From the NCBI RefSeq assembly GCF_900141845.1, contig NZ_FQZB01000004.1:351752-415751 (forward strand): a stretch of DNA of 64,000 bases, written 5' to 3'. The translations under genes were made by a program, and so were the position numbers. This stretch comes from Clostridium cavendishii DSM 21758. GTDB taxonomy: Bacteria; Bacillota; Clostridia; Clostridiales; Clostridiaceae. This document shows positions 53,830 through 62,878 of the stretch, piece by piece. Below the pieces are notes generated by a model that searched no databases, had not been told where the DNA came from, and saw only the letters and a list, made by a program, of their open reading frames with translations. How positions within the stretch are numbered: position 1 is the first letter of the stretch; the number at the start of each line of letters is the position of its first letter.

Positions 53830-55431
53830 CTACACTTTTCTAAGTACCATACCTGCTTTTACCTTTTTATATTCTCCATTTTCAACTGCTAATTGACCAT
53901 TTATTATTACATATTCAATACCTTCTGGATATTGAATTGGTTCTTCAAAAGTTCCTTTATCTATAACACTATCCTTATTAAAAATAACTATATCTGCAAA
54001 ATAACCTTCTTTAAGAATCCCTCTATTTTTTATACTAAATGCCTTTGCTGCTTTACTTGTCATCTTCATAACTGCTTCTTCAAGAGTTAATACATTAAGT
54101 TTTCTAACAAATCTTCCAAGTATTCTTGGAAATGATCCATAAGCTCTAGGATGAGGTTTTCCTGAAAGTAATCCATCAGTGCAAACATTTTGTTCTGTTA
54201 ATTTCATAAATTTTATTATGTGTTTCTCAATTCCATAATAATTAAACATTCCAACCGCATTTTCTTCTTCTAATAAAAGGTCAAAAGTTGCATTATAGGG
54301 ATCTTTACCTTTAAGTTCCCCTATCTCAACTAAATTTTTTCCTATAAAGATTTCATTTTTCTTGTGTTTTACTGAAGTTATATATATCCCATCTAATCCT
54401 GCAAAATCAATAAAATTGTCCCATGCTTCCATATCATTTTGTTCGTTATTTTTCATATCACGAATCATTTGTTCTCTCATTTCAGGAGAAGCTAGTCTTT
54501 CCAAAAGTTTATCTGTTCCTCCATCATGAGCCCACGGTGGTAATATCACTCCCAGCATTGTGCTTCCTGTTGCATATGGATATTGATCAAGCGTAACTTT
54601 TATGCCCTTTTTTCTAGCTTCATTAAGTAATATAAGTACTTCATCAACATACTTCCAATTCTTTTTTCCACATACTTTAAAATGTGAAAAATGAACTCTT
54701 ACCCCTGATTTCTCGCCAATTTCAATTACTTCTTTCATTGAGCTTATTATTGAATCTGCTTCACTTCTTTGGTGAATTACAAATACTCCATCAAATTCTG
54801 CCACTACCTTACAAAGTTCAACAAGCTCTCTTGTTTGTGAATAAGCACAAGGTATGTATATTAATCCAGTAGACAATCCATAAGCTCCTGCTTCCATTTC
54901 TCTTCTTGTAACTTCACACATTTTCTTTAATTGTTCTTCATCAGGTTGTATATTATCAAGACCAAGCACTTCCATTCTTACATTTCCATGAGGTACCAAA
55001 TAGGCTTCATTTAATCCTACGCCCCTATCTTCCATCATCTTTAAATAATTATCAGTAGTTTCGTAATTCCAATTTATTTCATCTGATTCACCATCTAGTC
55101 CTGCTAAATTTTTCCTCCAAGATGATACATGTTCTTTTGGTAATGGCGCCATTGATATTCCATCCTGACCTAATACTTCTGTTGTTATACCTTGTCTTAT
55201 TTTTGTTTCATTATATGGATTCTCTAAGATTTTAAGATCACTATGTGAATGAGTATCAATAAATCCTGGGGCTATTACTAAGCCATCAGCATTTATTATT
55301 TTATCTACATTTTCATTATTAATCTCATTTGATATTTTTTCTATTCTTTCATTGTAGATTAAAACATCTCCTTTATAGCCGTCATTTCCACTACCATCTA
55401 CTATGAGACCGTTTTTTATTAATATCTTCAT
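53830..55431 (-). CDS. D-aminoacylase/N-acyl-D-amino-acid deacylase-like amidohydrolase
   Basis: 533 aa. Amidohydrolase with PGFIDTHSHSDLKILENPYNETKIRQGITTEVLGQDG near the N-terminus, GAYGLSTGLIYIPCAYSQT, RVHFSHFKVCGKKNW and C-terminal GILKEGYFADIVIFN. The family hydrolyses N-acyl or N-carbamoyl groups. In this cluster it may remove a formyl or carbamoyl group from a purine ring fragment; this is inference. The ATG at 55431 is favoured over a TTG at 55437. Confidence 0.83.
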   Translation of the reverse strand: MKILIKNGLIVDGSGNDGYKGDVLIYNERIEKISNEINNENVDKIINADGLVIAPGFIDTHSHSDLKILENPYNETKIRQGITTEVLGQDGISMAPLPKEHVSSWRKNLAGLDGESDEINWNYETTDNYLKMMEDRGVGLNEAYLVPHGNVRMEVLGLDNIQPDEEQLKKMCEVTRREMEAGAYGLSTGLIYIPCAYSQTRELVELCKVVAEFDGVFVIHQRSEADSIISSMKEVIEIGEKSGVRVHFSHFKVCGKKNWKYVDEVLILLNEARKKGIKVTLDQYPYATGSTMLGVILPPWAHDGGTDKLLERLASPEMREQMIRDMKNNEQNDMEAWDNFIDFAGLDGIYITSVKHKKNEIFIGKNLVEIGELKGKDPYNATFDLLLEEENAVGMFNYYGIEKHIIKFMKLTEQNVCTDGLLSGKPHPRAYGSFPRILGRFVRKLNVLTLEEAVMKMTSKAAKAFSIKNRGILKEGYFADIVIFNKDSVIDKGTFEEPIQYPEGIEYVIINGQLAVENGEYKKVKAGMVLRKV

Positions 55432-55453
55432 CTTCAATCATCCTTTATTTATC

Positions 55454-56641
55454 TTATTTGTTATAAACAGATTTTAATATTCCATAATATCCTTCTGCTC
55501 CAATAAATAATTGTTCTTGTTCAATGTATTCATCAATTGTATGAGCTAAGTTTTCTTTTGATGGTCCAAAACCAATTGTTCTAATTCCTGCTTCTCCAGC
55601 ATAATGAGAACCATTTGTACAGAATGAATATTGGGTTATTTCAGGATTAATTCCTACACTTTTTAATCCTTTAAGAGCTGCCTTAACAAATTCATCATCT
55701 TCTGTATATAACCAAGCAGGGAAGAATCTTTCATCTTCAATAGTTTCACCAGTATAACAAGTTTCTTTTCCTATTGCATATGAAACTTTGGCATTCATTT
55801 CTTTATCTGAGTTCATTAATTCATCAATAATTTTTTGTATTGGTGCTAAAACTCCCTCTTTAGTTTCTCCAACTAAAAGTCTTCTATCAAATGTAGCCTT
55901 GCAATAATCTGGAACTACTGATGCCCCTGGATATGGTGAAGATTTAATATCAGTTAAAACTAATATTCCTTTTCCTAGTACTTCATGAACTGGAGTCTCT
56001 ATGCATTGAATTTGTTCAATTATCTTTGACATTTTATAAACTGCATTTATTCCTTTTTCTGGATTAGCTGAGTGAGCCGGTCTCCCGAAAGTCTCAATAA
56101 CAATTTCTGCTCTTCCTCTTTGACCAATCTTTAAATTTAATTCTGAAGATTCACCAATTACAACATAATCAGGCTTTACAACTTCACTTATTTTTCTTGC
56201 TGATACTCCTTCAAAAATTTCTTCATGAACTACACCTGCAACAAAGATATCGCCTTCAAAATCTCTATTAGTATCTTCTGCAAAATAAGCTACTGCTGAT
56301 ATCATAGCTGAAGTTTGACCCTTCATATCTGAAGTTCCTCTTCCATAGATTTTGCCATCAACTACTTCGCCTCCAAAAGGTGCATAAGTCCATTTTGAAT
56401 CATCTGGTACTGAAACTGTATCTATGTGGCCATCAAAAAGTATTCTCTTTCCAGGTTTATTTCCTTTAACATGACCAATTACATTACCATAAGCATCTAT
56501 GAAATATTCGTCATATCCTAATTCTTTAAATTTTTCTTTTATTACTTCTACAACTTTGGATTCATCACCTGAAACTGATTGATTTCTTACTAATTCTTGG
56601 CATAACTCAGTTAAACTTTCTTTTCTTTTATTAGTTAGCAT
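55454..56641 (-). CDS. M20-family hydrolase, YgeY paralogue 1
   Basis: 395 aa. Zn-dependent M20: GKRILFDGHIDTVSVPD (His/Asp), YGRGTSDMKGQTSAMISA, VAGVVHEEIFEGVSA (catalytic Glu) and GFGPSKENLAHTIDEYIE. Dimerisation domain between. It may be the YgeY-type hydrolase or a carbamoyl/acyl hydrolase. A second M20 gene at 62879 fits YgeY better. Start follows AAAGGAG. Confidence 0.85.
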   Translation of the reverse strand: MLTNKRKESLTELCQELVRNQSVSGDESKVVEVIKEKFKELGYDEYFIDAYGNVIGHVKGNKPGKRILFDGHIDTVSVPDDSKWTYAPFGGEVVDGKIYGRGTSDMKGQTSAMISAVAYFAEDTNRDFEGDIFVAGVVHEEIFEGVSARKISEVVKPDYVVIGESSELNLKIGQRGRAEIVIETFGRPAHSANPEKGINAVYKMSKIIEQIQCIETPVHEVLGKGILVLTDIKSSPYPGASVVPDYCKATFDRRLLVGETKEGVLAPIQKIIDELMNSDKEMNAKVSYAIGKETCYTGETIEDERFFPAWLYTEDDEFVKAALKGLKSVGINPEITQYSFCTNGSHYAGEAGIRTIGFGPSKENLAHTIDEYIEQEQLFIGAEGYYGILKSVYNK

Positions 56642-56715
56642 ACATATCTCCTTTCGTTCTAAATACTTATTTCTTATCCGAAATCAGCAAAATTTTTATT
56701 TATTAAAATTATAGA

Positions 56716-57918
56716 TTAATATTCACCGTTCCAAACTATTTGTCTGTATTTCTCTGGATCTGTATCGCCTTCTGTACTAAATAAAAGTACTCTTGAATTT
56801 TCATCTAATCCTAAAGCTTGTTTTAAATCTTTATAATCTTCATTAGTCATAATTTCATATAATAAACCAGCTGTTACTGCTCCTGACTCACCTGAAATTA
56901 CACCTGTATCTCCCTTTAACGGATTTCCAAGAACTCTCATTCCTTTAGCAGCTACCCAATCTGGAGCTGAAACAAATGCTTTTGCATAGTTCTTTAATAC
57001 TTCAAAACCAATTGTGTTAACTTCTCCACATGCAAGTCCAGCCATTATTGTTTGCATTTCTCCACCAACAGCTCTTGCTTTACCATCATCTGCTATTGCT
57101 GATTTATAATAACAATCTGCAAGATTTGATTCTACTACTACAGTAGTTGGACAATTTTCTGGATACATTGAAGCAAAAAAACCTTGAATAGCTCCTGCTA
57201 AAGAACCAACACCTGCTTGTACAAAAATATGAGTAGGTCTTTCAACATTAAGTTTCTTTAATTGTTCACTTGCTTCTAATGCCATTGTTCCATATCCTTG
57301 CATTATCCATGCTGGTATTTTTTCATAACCTTCCCATGCAGTATCTTGAACGATTACACCATTATGTTCTTCTGCATATTTATTTGCAAGTCTTACTGCA
57401 TCATCATAATTTAACTCTGTAATGCTAGCTTCTGCTCCTTCAGCCTTTATGTTTTTTAATCTCATAAGTGAAGATCCCTTTGGCATATACACTACTGATT
57501 TTTGTTTTAATCTATTAGCTGTCCATGCAACACCTCTTCCATGATTACCATCTGTTGCTGTTACAAAAGTTATATCTCCAAGTTTATCTTTAACTTCCTT
57601 TGAAGTTATTTTTTCATATGATAAATTCTCTATATCTTCTCCTAATTTATCTGCTAAATATTTCCCCATAGCAAATGAGCCACCTAATACTTTAAATGCA
57701 TTTAATCCGAATCTATAAGATTCATCCTTTACATATATTCCGCCTAATCCAATCTTTTTAGATAATTTTTTTAAATCTACTAATGGTGTTTTATCATATT
57801 CTGAAAAACTTTCATGAAACTTCTTTGCTTTTGAAACTTCTTCTTTGCTAAGAAATTTTATACTTCTTTCTTTATCAGTTTTAGGTAATGTATTTTCTTT
57901 CCATAATATTTTTTCCAT
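56716..57918 (-). CDS. ygeX: Diaminopropionate ammonia-lyase YgeX
   Basis: 400 aa, PLP fold type II. Lys76 in SYRFGLNAFKVLGGS is the Schiff-base Lys; TATDGNHGRGVAWTA, VQAGVGSLAGAIQGFFA and GLACGEVN are usual features. It converts 2,3-diaminopropionate to pyruvate and two ammonia via 2-aminoacrylate, the final step linking purine breakdown to central carbon; RidA would clear the enamine. Ribosome site AAAAGGAG. Preceded by a 428-bp region with unusual palindromes, so it probably has its own promoter. Confidence 0.95.
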   Translation of the reverse strand: MEKILWKENTLPKTDKERSIKFLSKEEVSKAKKFHESFSEYDKTPLVDLKKLSKKIGLGGIYVKDESYRFGLNAFKVLGGSFAMGKYLADKLGEDIENLSYEKITSKEVKDKLGDITFVTATDGNHGRGVAWTANRLKQKSVVYMPKGSSLMRLKNIKAEGAEASITELNYDDAVRLANKYAEEHNGVIVQDTAWEGYEKIPAWIMQGYGTMALEASEQLKKLNVERPTHIFVQAGVGSLAGAIQGFFASMYPENCPTTVVVESNLADCYYKSAIADDGKARAVGGEMQTIMAGLACGEVNTIGFEVLKNYAKAFVSAPDWVAAKGMRVLGNPLKGDTGVISGESGAVTAGLLYEIMTNEDYKDLKQALGLDENSRVLLFSTEGDTDPEKYRQIVWNGEY

Positions 57919-58096
57919 TATATTTGCTCCTTTTATATTTAATTTTATTACTTATATTTACAGCAATTCTAATGCCAACTTTTCCAACGCTATTATGTTT
58001 CTAGATATATATTCCATTGGTTTTATTAGTTTTGTTGCAAGCTTACATACATCTTTATTCCTATATATGGAATTTACTATTTTTCTTAAACTCGTT

Positions 58097-58134
58097 ATTT
58101 ATCAAAATGATAATTAATTATCATTTTGATAAAT
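58097..58134. repeat. 38-bp perfect palindrome before ygeX
   Basis: ATTTATCAAAATGATAATT and its exact complement form a perfect palindrome centred at 58115/58116, 180 bp upstream of ygeX. No T-run follows. Its TTATCATTTTGATAA half also occurs in the hairpin at 58173-58215. It may be an operator or part of alternative RNA folds. 57919-58096 shows nothing else. Confidence 0.8.
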
Positions 58135-58172
58135 CGCGTATTTAGGTTGTTAAACGATACCATTTCTAATAA

Positions 58173-58215
58173 AAAAAGCATATAAATTATCATTTTGATA
58201 ATTTATACGCTTTTT
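58173..58215 (-). terminator. Hairpin with T-run before ygeX
   Basis: On the minus strand AAAAAGCGTATAAATTATC pairs with GATAATTTATATGCTTTTT, followed by more T. It resembles a terminator or attenuator in the leader of ygeX. Confidence 0.6.
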
Positions 58216-58280
58216 ATTTCTCATAAAGTGACTCTTATCTTCAGGTAATGCTTTTCAAATTATACCTTTTAACAAAAATA

Positions 58281-58312
58281 TACACGTTAGACTAAATTAT
58301 TTCTAACGTGTA
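58281..58312 (-). terminator. Terminator after the PAS regulator
   Basis: TACACGTTAGA pairs with TCTAACGTGTA; TATTTTTG follows on the minus strand. It lies 35 bp after the regulator stop. Confidence 0.8.
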
Positions 58313-58346
58313 ATTTTTATTAACATTTTTGTTAATGAAATATCCT

Positions 58347-58985
58347 TTATTCCTCATCACTATTTAAATAGCTGTAAAGTGAGTATTTTGAAATATCATA
58401 AAACTTTGAAATTTTATCTCCCGATTTTTTAATTAATAGTGCACCTTTGCTCTCTAAATATTTAATGGCTTTCATTTTATCATCTTTAGTCATAACTGCT
58501 ACAGGTTTTCCAACTAATTCATATGATTCTTTAATTAAATCTTCTAGAAGCTGGTTAACATCAGTTGGAATTGCAACATCATCACCGTCGGTTTTTTCTT
58601 CCTTTATCGAAACAAAATCCTGCATAATATTATTGGATATAATCAGTTGTGTAATATCATAATTAATACAAAGAAGTGCTTTAACTTCACCATTTTCATC
58701 TGGAATACATATAGTTGTGGATTTTAAAATCCGTCCATCACTTGTGCGAGTACTATAACTATAATGGTCTTTATGTTCAAGATTGGAATGAATCGTTTCC
58801 ATAGCAATTCGTGATGCAACATCCCCAACCTTACGCCCTGTAACGTGACCATTTTCAATTGCTATAATGCTATGTTCATATCCCGCTTTTAAATCATGAA
58901 TTGTGACTTCACAATTGGGTCCGAATTGTTCTGCAATCCCTTTAATAAGCCTTTTTAAAAAGTCAAAATCATCATACACACTCAT
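58347..58985 (-). CDS. YheO-type PAS/HTH transcriptional regulator of the purine cluster
   Basis: 212 aa. N-terminal PAS_6 (YheO) domain: AEQFGPNCEVTIHDL, HSIIAIENGHVTGRKVGD and ILKSTTICIPDENGEVKALLCINYD. C-terminal HTH_22: DDKMKAIKYLESKGALLIKKSGDKISKFYDISKYSLYSYLN. Placed in the middle of the cluster with its own terminator, it is the obvious local controller, possibly sensing a purine or degradation intermediate. Ribosome site AAAGGAG. Confidence 0.87.
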   Translation of the reverse strand: MSVYDDFDFLKRLIKGIAEQFGPNCEVTIHDLKAGYEHSIIAIENGHVTGRKVGDVASRIAMETIHSNLEHKDHYSYSTRTSDGRILKSTTICIPDENGEVKALLCINYDITQLIISNNIMQDFVSIKEEKTDGDDVAIPTDVNQLLEDLIKESYELVGKPVAVMTKDDKMKAIKYLESKGALLIKKSGDKISKFYDISKYSLYSYLNSDEE

Positions 58986-59107
58986 ACTTAAATCTCCTTT
59001 GTCATCCTATATCTACATTATCATATAAATAAGCTTGTGTAAATAATTGAAACTACAGCAACCAACTATCGTTAGCCGCTATAGTTAATATATTCATCAA
59101 TAATTAA

Positions 59108-60487
59108 CTATTGCTCCATTACTCTTCTTTTGATAAATTTTCCGTCACCCTTTTTTCCAAAAAAATCATCATTTTTATATACTACTTTACCATTTTGTAT
59201 TACAGTATCAATTTTACCCTTTAATTCTATGCCTTCAAAGCATGTGTAATCTACTGCTCCACGAAGCATACTTCTCGTAAGAGTATACTCCAAATTCGGA
59301 TTAATAATAGTAACATCGGCATCTGATTTAGGATTTAAAGAGCCCTTTTTAGGATAAAGTCCATAAATTTTGGCAGGTTTTGTACATAAAAGTTCTATAC
59401 AACGATTAATCGAAATTTTCTTTTCCATAACACCCTCAGAAAAAATCACCATTAATCGTTCAGCGACTCCAGGAGCGCCATTAGGACATTTTGTGAAATC
59501 ATTAATTCCCTTTTCCTTATCACCTTTAAAGTTGAATGAACAGTGATCAGTAGCAATTACATCAATTTCACCATCTTGTACTCCTTTCCAAAGAGCATCA
59601 ACATCACTCTTCTGACGTAGAGGTGGAGACATTACATATTTTAATCCATTATTGCCTGGCTCAAAATATTTTTCATCTGTCATTGTTAGATACTGAGTGC
59701 AAGTTTCAGCAAAAATGTTCTTTTGTCCTTGTGCTCTTGCTTTTTTTATCTCATCCAATCCCTTTTCAGTAGAAATATGAACAATATAAATCGGAGCATC
59801 TCCTGCCAATGCTGCAAGATGTAGAACCCTGCTAATTGCCTCTGCTTCACAATGGTCTGGTCGTGATTTTGCATGATATATTGTTTCTAATAAACCATTT
59901 GAAACATAATTTTCTCTAAGGTCATTTATAACATCATTATTTTCTGCATGAACAGCAATAATTACGCCCAATTCTTTAGCTTTTTTTAGTACTTTTAAAA
60001 TTGAAGCATCATCTAATTTAAAATCATATGTCATATAAATCTTGAAACTAGAAATTCCTTCTTTAGCCAAAGACTCCATTTCAGATAAAACCTCATCATT
60101 TACATGTTGTATTACCCCATGAAAACCATAATCAATTACTGCTTTTCCATTAGCCAATTCATGATATTTATCAATTTGGTGACGAAGTGCACAATTTCTA
60201 GGTCCAAAAGCTACATGATCAACAATACTTGTAGTTCCGCCACAAACTGCTGCAACAGTTCCAGTATAGAAATCATCTATTGAACGATTGTTTCCAGCTT
60301 GCAAATCCATATGAGTATGCACATCCACAGCTCCAGGGATTACATACATTCCAGAAGCATCAATAATTTCTGCATTGTCATTAAACAAATTTGCTCCAAT
60401 ACAAGATATTATATTATTTTCTATCATAATATCTGAAAAATAACTTTCTGATTCAGTTACAATCGTTCCATTTTTTATAATAATCAT
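59108..60487 (-). CDS. hydA: Dihydropyrimidinase/hydantoinase HydA
   Basis: 459 aa, amidohydrolase of the cyclic-imide type. PGAVDVHTHMDLQAG (HxH), SFKIYMTYDFKL (carboxylated Lys), VIAVHAENNDVI, APIYIVHISTEKG and VIATDHCSFNFKGDKEKG complete the binuclear metal site. It opens a hydantoin-like or dihydropyrimidine-like ring. It is preceded by the carbamate kinase terminator at 60560-60599, so it likely has its own promoter. Confidence 0.93.
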   Translation of the reverse strand: MIIIKNGTIVTESESYFSDIMIENNIISCIGANLFNDNAEIIDASGMYVIPGAVDVHTHMDLQAGNNRSIDDFYTGTVAAVCGGTTSIVDHVAFGPRNCALRHQIDKYHELANGKAVIDYGFHGVIQHVNDEVLSEMESLAKEGISSFKIYMTYDFKLDDASILKVLKKAKELGVIIAVHAENNDVINDLRENYVSNGLLETIYHAKSRPDHCEAEAISRVLHLAALAGDAPIYIVHISTEKGLDEIKKARAQGQKNIFAETCTQYLTMTDEKYFEPGNNGLKYVMSPPLRQKSDVDALWKGVQDGEIDVIATDHCSFNFKGDKEKGINDFTKCPNGAPGVAERLMVIFSEGVMEKKISINRCIELLCTKPAKIYGLYPKKGSLNPKSDADVTIINPNLEYTLTRSMLRGAVDYTCFEGIELKGKIDTVIQNGKVVYKNDDFFGKKGDGKFIKRRVMEQ

Positions 60488-60559
60488 TCACAATCACCTC
60501 TTTAACTTTATTGTGACTTATTTCTAAGTGTATTGCTATAACTAAAATAATTAAAAACT

Positions 60560-60599
60560 AAGCCTGTAGACATTTTACTTTATAACAATCTACAGGCTT
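60560..60599 (-). terminator. Terminator after carbamate kinase
   Basis: AAGCCTGTAGA pairs with TCTACAGGCTT; AGTTTTTAATT follows on the minus strand. Confidence 0.85.
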
Positions 60600-60680
60600 G
60601 TTAAATATATAAAACTTTTAGCTGAATAATACTTCACTATAATTAATAAAATTATTTTTTGTTTCATAGCTCAATATAAT

Positions 60681-61583
60681 TTACATTTTAAAGTGAGTAC
60701 CTGTTTTACCTAGAATTCCATCATTTACTTTTCCTAAAAGCGTAATAAGTGCAGATTTTCCTTCTCCTGAAGAAACAAATTGTAAAGCTGCTTGTACTTT
60801 TGGCAGCATAGATCCTGGTGCAAATTGACCTTCTTCAATATACTTATTAGCTTCTTCCATTGTAAGTGAATCTAACCATTTAACATCTGGTTTTCCAAAG
60901 TTAACAGCAACTTTTTCTACTGCTGTTAATATAATTAAATAATCTGCACCAATCTCTTTAGCTAACAATGCTGCTTCAAAGTCCTTATCAATTACTGCTG
61001 GTACACCTTTTAAATGATTATGTTCCGTTTCTATAACAGGAATTCCGCCACCACCACCTGCTATAACTATTTCTCCAGCTGACATTAATTCTAAAATAGT
61101 CTCTTTTTCAATTATATCAATTGGTTTTGGAGAAGATACTACTTGTCTATACCCTCTACCAGAGTCTTCTATCATAACTAATCCAGTCTTTTCTAATTTT
61201 TCAGCTTCTTCTTTGCTATAAAAACGTCCAATTGGCTTTGTAGGATTTAAAAAAGCACTGTCATTAGGATCAACAAGCGTTTGAGTAATAAGAGTTACTA
61301 CAGGGATTTTTAAATTACGTGCTAAAACTTCTTCTCTAATCGCATTTTGTAAATCATATCCAATGTATGCTTGACTCATCGCAACACACATTGTTAATGG
61401 CATTTCATCCATTTCTGAATTTATCATCCCTACTTGTGGCCCATTCCCATGAGTTACAACTACTTGATTTCCACTTTCAATTAAATCTACAATACTTTTA
61501 GCAGTAAATTTTACAGATTCCATCTGTTCATCTAATGTTTTTCCCAGTGCATTTCCGCCTAGTGCTATTACAATCTTGCTCAC
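60681..61583 (-). CDS. arcC: Carbamate kinase
   Basis: 300 aa. Makes ATP from carbamoyl phosphate and ADP. IVIALGGNALGKTLDEQ, VVTHGNGPQVGMINSEMD, RGYRQVVSSPKPIDIIE, VIAGGGGGIPVI and QFAPGSMLPKVQAALQFV are the family signatures. A GTG at 61583 with GGAGG 8 bp upstream is the best start; the in-frame ATG at 61598 lies in the ribosome site. With YgeW it turns a carbamoylated intermediate into ATP, the energy-yielding step. Confidence 0.95.
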   Translation of the reverse strand: MSKIVIALGGNALGKTLDEQMESVKFTAKSIVDLIESGNQVVVTHGNGPQVGMINSEMDEMPLTMCVAMSQAYIGYDLQNAIREEVLARNLKIPVVTLITQTLVDPNDSAFLNPTKPIGRFYSKEEAEKLEKTGLVMIEDSGRGYRQVVSSPKPIDIIEKETILELMSAGEIVIAGGGGGIPVIETEHNHLKGVPAVIDKDFEAALLAKEIGADYLIILTAVEKVAVNFGKPDVKWLDSLTMEEANKYIEEGQFAPGSMLPKVQAALQFVSSGEGKSALITLLGKVNDGILGKTGTHFKM

Positions 61584-61639
61584 TACACATGCCTCCATTT
61601 CTTTTTAGTCATATTCAAAAAAATAACAAGGAAAGTATA

Positions 61640-62833
61640 TTAACCGTTAAATCTTGCATCGTCGCTTTGAGCCATTTTTTCTAAAACTTCTGCTGGATTC
61701 TTTACTTTTGCAAGAAAAATCATTGCTGCTATAATATATGGCTTATAGCTTGCTTCTTTATAAAGAGGAATTCTGTAACGATCAAATACAGAATCTGCAA
61801 CTTCACCCTTTTCACAAGATAAACCACTAATATCAGCTGGTAAACAATGTAAGTAAAGTGCCTTTCCATCTTTAGTTGTTTTCATTAATTCTTCTGTACA
61901 TTCCCAATCTGTATGTTTTGCATTTTGAGCAAGAAGTTTTTTCTCTAATTCTTTAATTCCTTCCAAATCGCCTTCTGCATAAAGATCTGTACGTTCCTTC
62001 ATTGCTGCAAATGGAGCCCAACTCTTTGGATATACTATATCTGCATCTTTAAATGCCTCTGCCATATTATTGGTTTTTGTAAATGTTCCACCAGATTCTT
62101 TAGCATTATTACGAGCTACGTTTTCAACTTCTTCCATTACTTCATAACCTTCTGGATGTGCTAAACAAACATCCATACCGAAACGTGTCATCAATCCTAT
62201 AATACCTTGTGGTACAGATAATGGTTTACCGTAAGATGGCGAGTAGGCCCAAGACATAGCTATTTTCTTACCTTTTAAATTTTCAACACCGCCAAATTCG
62301 TGGATGATATGTAACATATCTGCCATAGCTTGAGTTGGGTGATCAATATCACATTGTAAATTTACTAATGTTGGTTTTTGTTCAAGAACGCCATCTTCAT
62401 ATCCTTCTTTTACTGCATCAGCAACTGTATGCATATATGCATTACCTTTTCCAATATACATATCATCACGAATTCCAATAACATCAGCCATAAATGAAAT
62501 CATGTTAGCTGTTTCTCTTACTGTTTCACCATGAGCAACTTGGCTTTTACCTTCATCTAAATCTTGTACTTCAAGACCTAAAAGATTACATGCACTTGCA
62601 TAAGAAAAACGAGTACGTGTTGAATTATCGCGGAATAATGAAATTCCAAGTCCGCTATCAAACAATCTTGTTGATTTATTGTTTTTACGTAGTTCTCTTA
62701 AAGCATCTGCTACTGCATAAACTGCCTTTAATTCATCTGTAGTCTTTTCCCAAGTAAGGAAAAAATCATTTTCATACATTTTATCGATCTTTAGGGCTTT
62801 CAATTCATTTACATATTTATTAACAATACTCAT
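61640..62833 (-). CDS. ygeW: Knotted carbamoyltransferase YgeW
   Basis: 397 aa. Carbamoyl-phosphate motif DNSTRTRFSYASACNLLGLEV, HPTQAMADMLHI and YLHCLPADISGLSCEKGEV match the YgeW branch of ornithine/aspartate carbamoyltransferase-like enzymes. It likely runs in the catabolic direction, releasing carbamoyl phosphate for the carbamate kinase 57 bp downstream. Natural substrate in purine breakdown is thought to be a carbamoylated diaminopropionate-type compound; I infer this from neighbouring ygeX. Confidence 0.94.
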   Translation of the reverse strand: MSIVNKYVNELKALKIDKMYENDFFLTWEKTTDELKAVYAVADALRELRKNNKSTRLFDSGLGISLFRDNSTRTRFSYASACNLLGLEVQDLDEGKSQVAHGETVRETANMISFMADVIGIRDDMYIGKGNAYMHTVADAVKEGYEDGVLEQKPTLVNLQCDIDHPTQAMADMLHIIHEFGGVENLKGKKIAMSWAYSPSYGKPLSVPQGIIGLMTRFGMDVCLAHPEGYEVMEEVENVARNNAKESGGTFTKTNNMAEAFKDADIVYPKSWAPFAAMKERTDLYAEGDLEGIKELEKKLLAQNAKHTDWECTEELMKTTKDGKALYLHCLPADISGLSCEKGEVADSVFDRYRIPLYKEASYKPYIIAAMIFLAKVKNPAEVLEKMAQSDDARFNG

Positions 62834-62878
62834 AATTACAATATCTCCTTTAATTTTAACTTATTTTCTAATATATTA

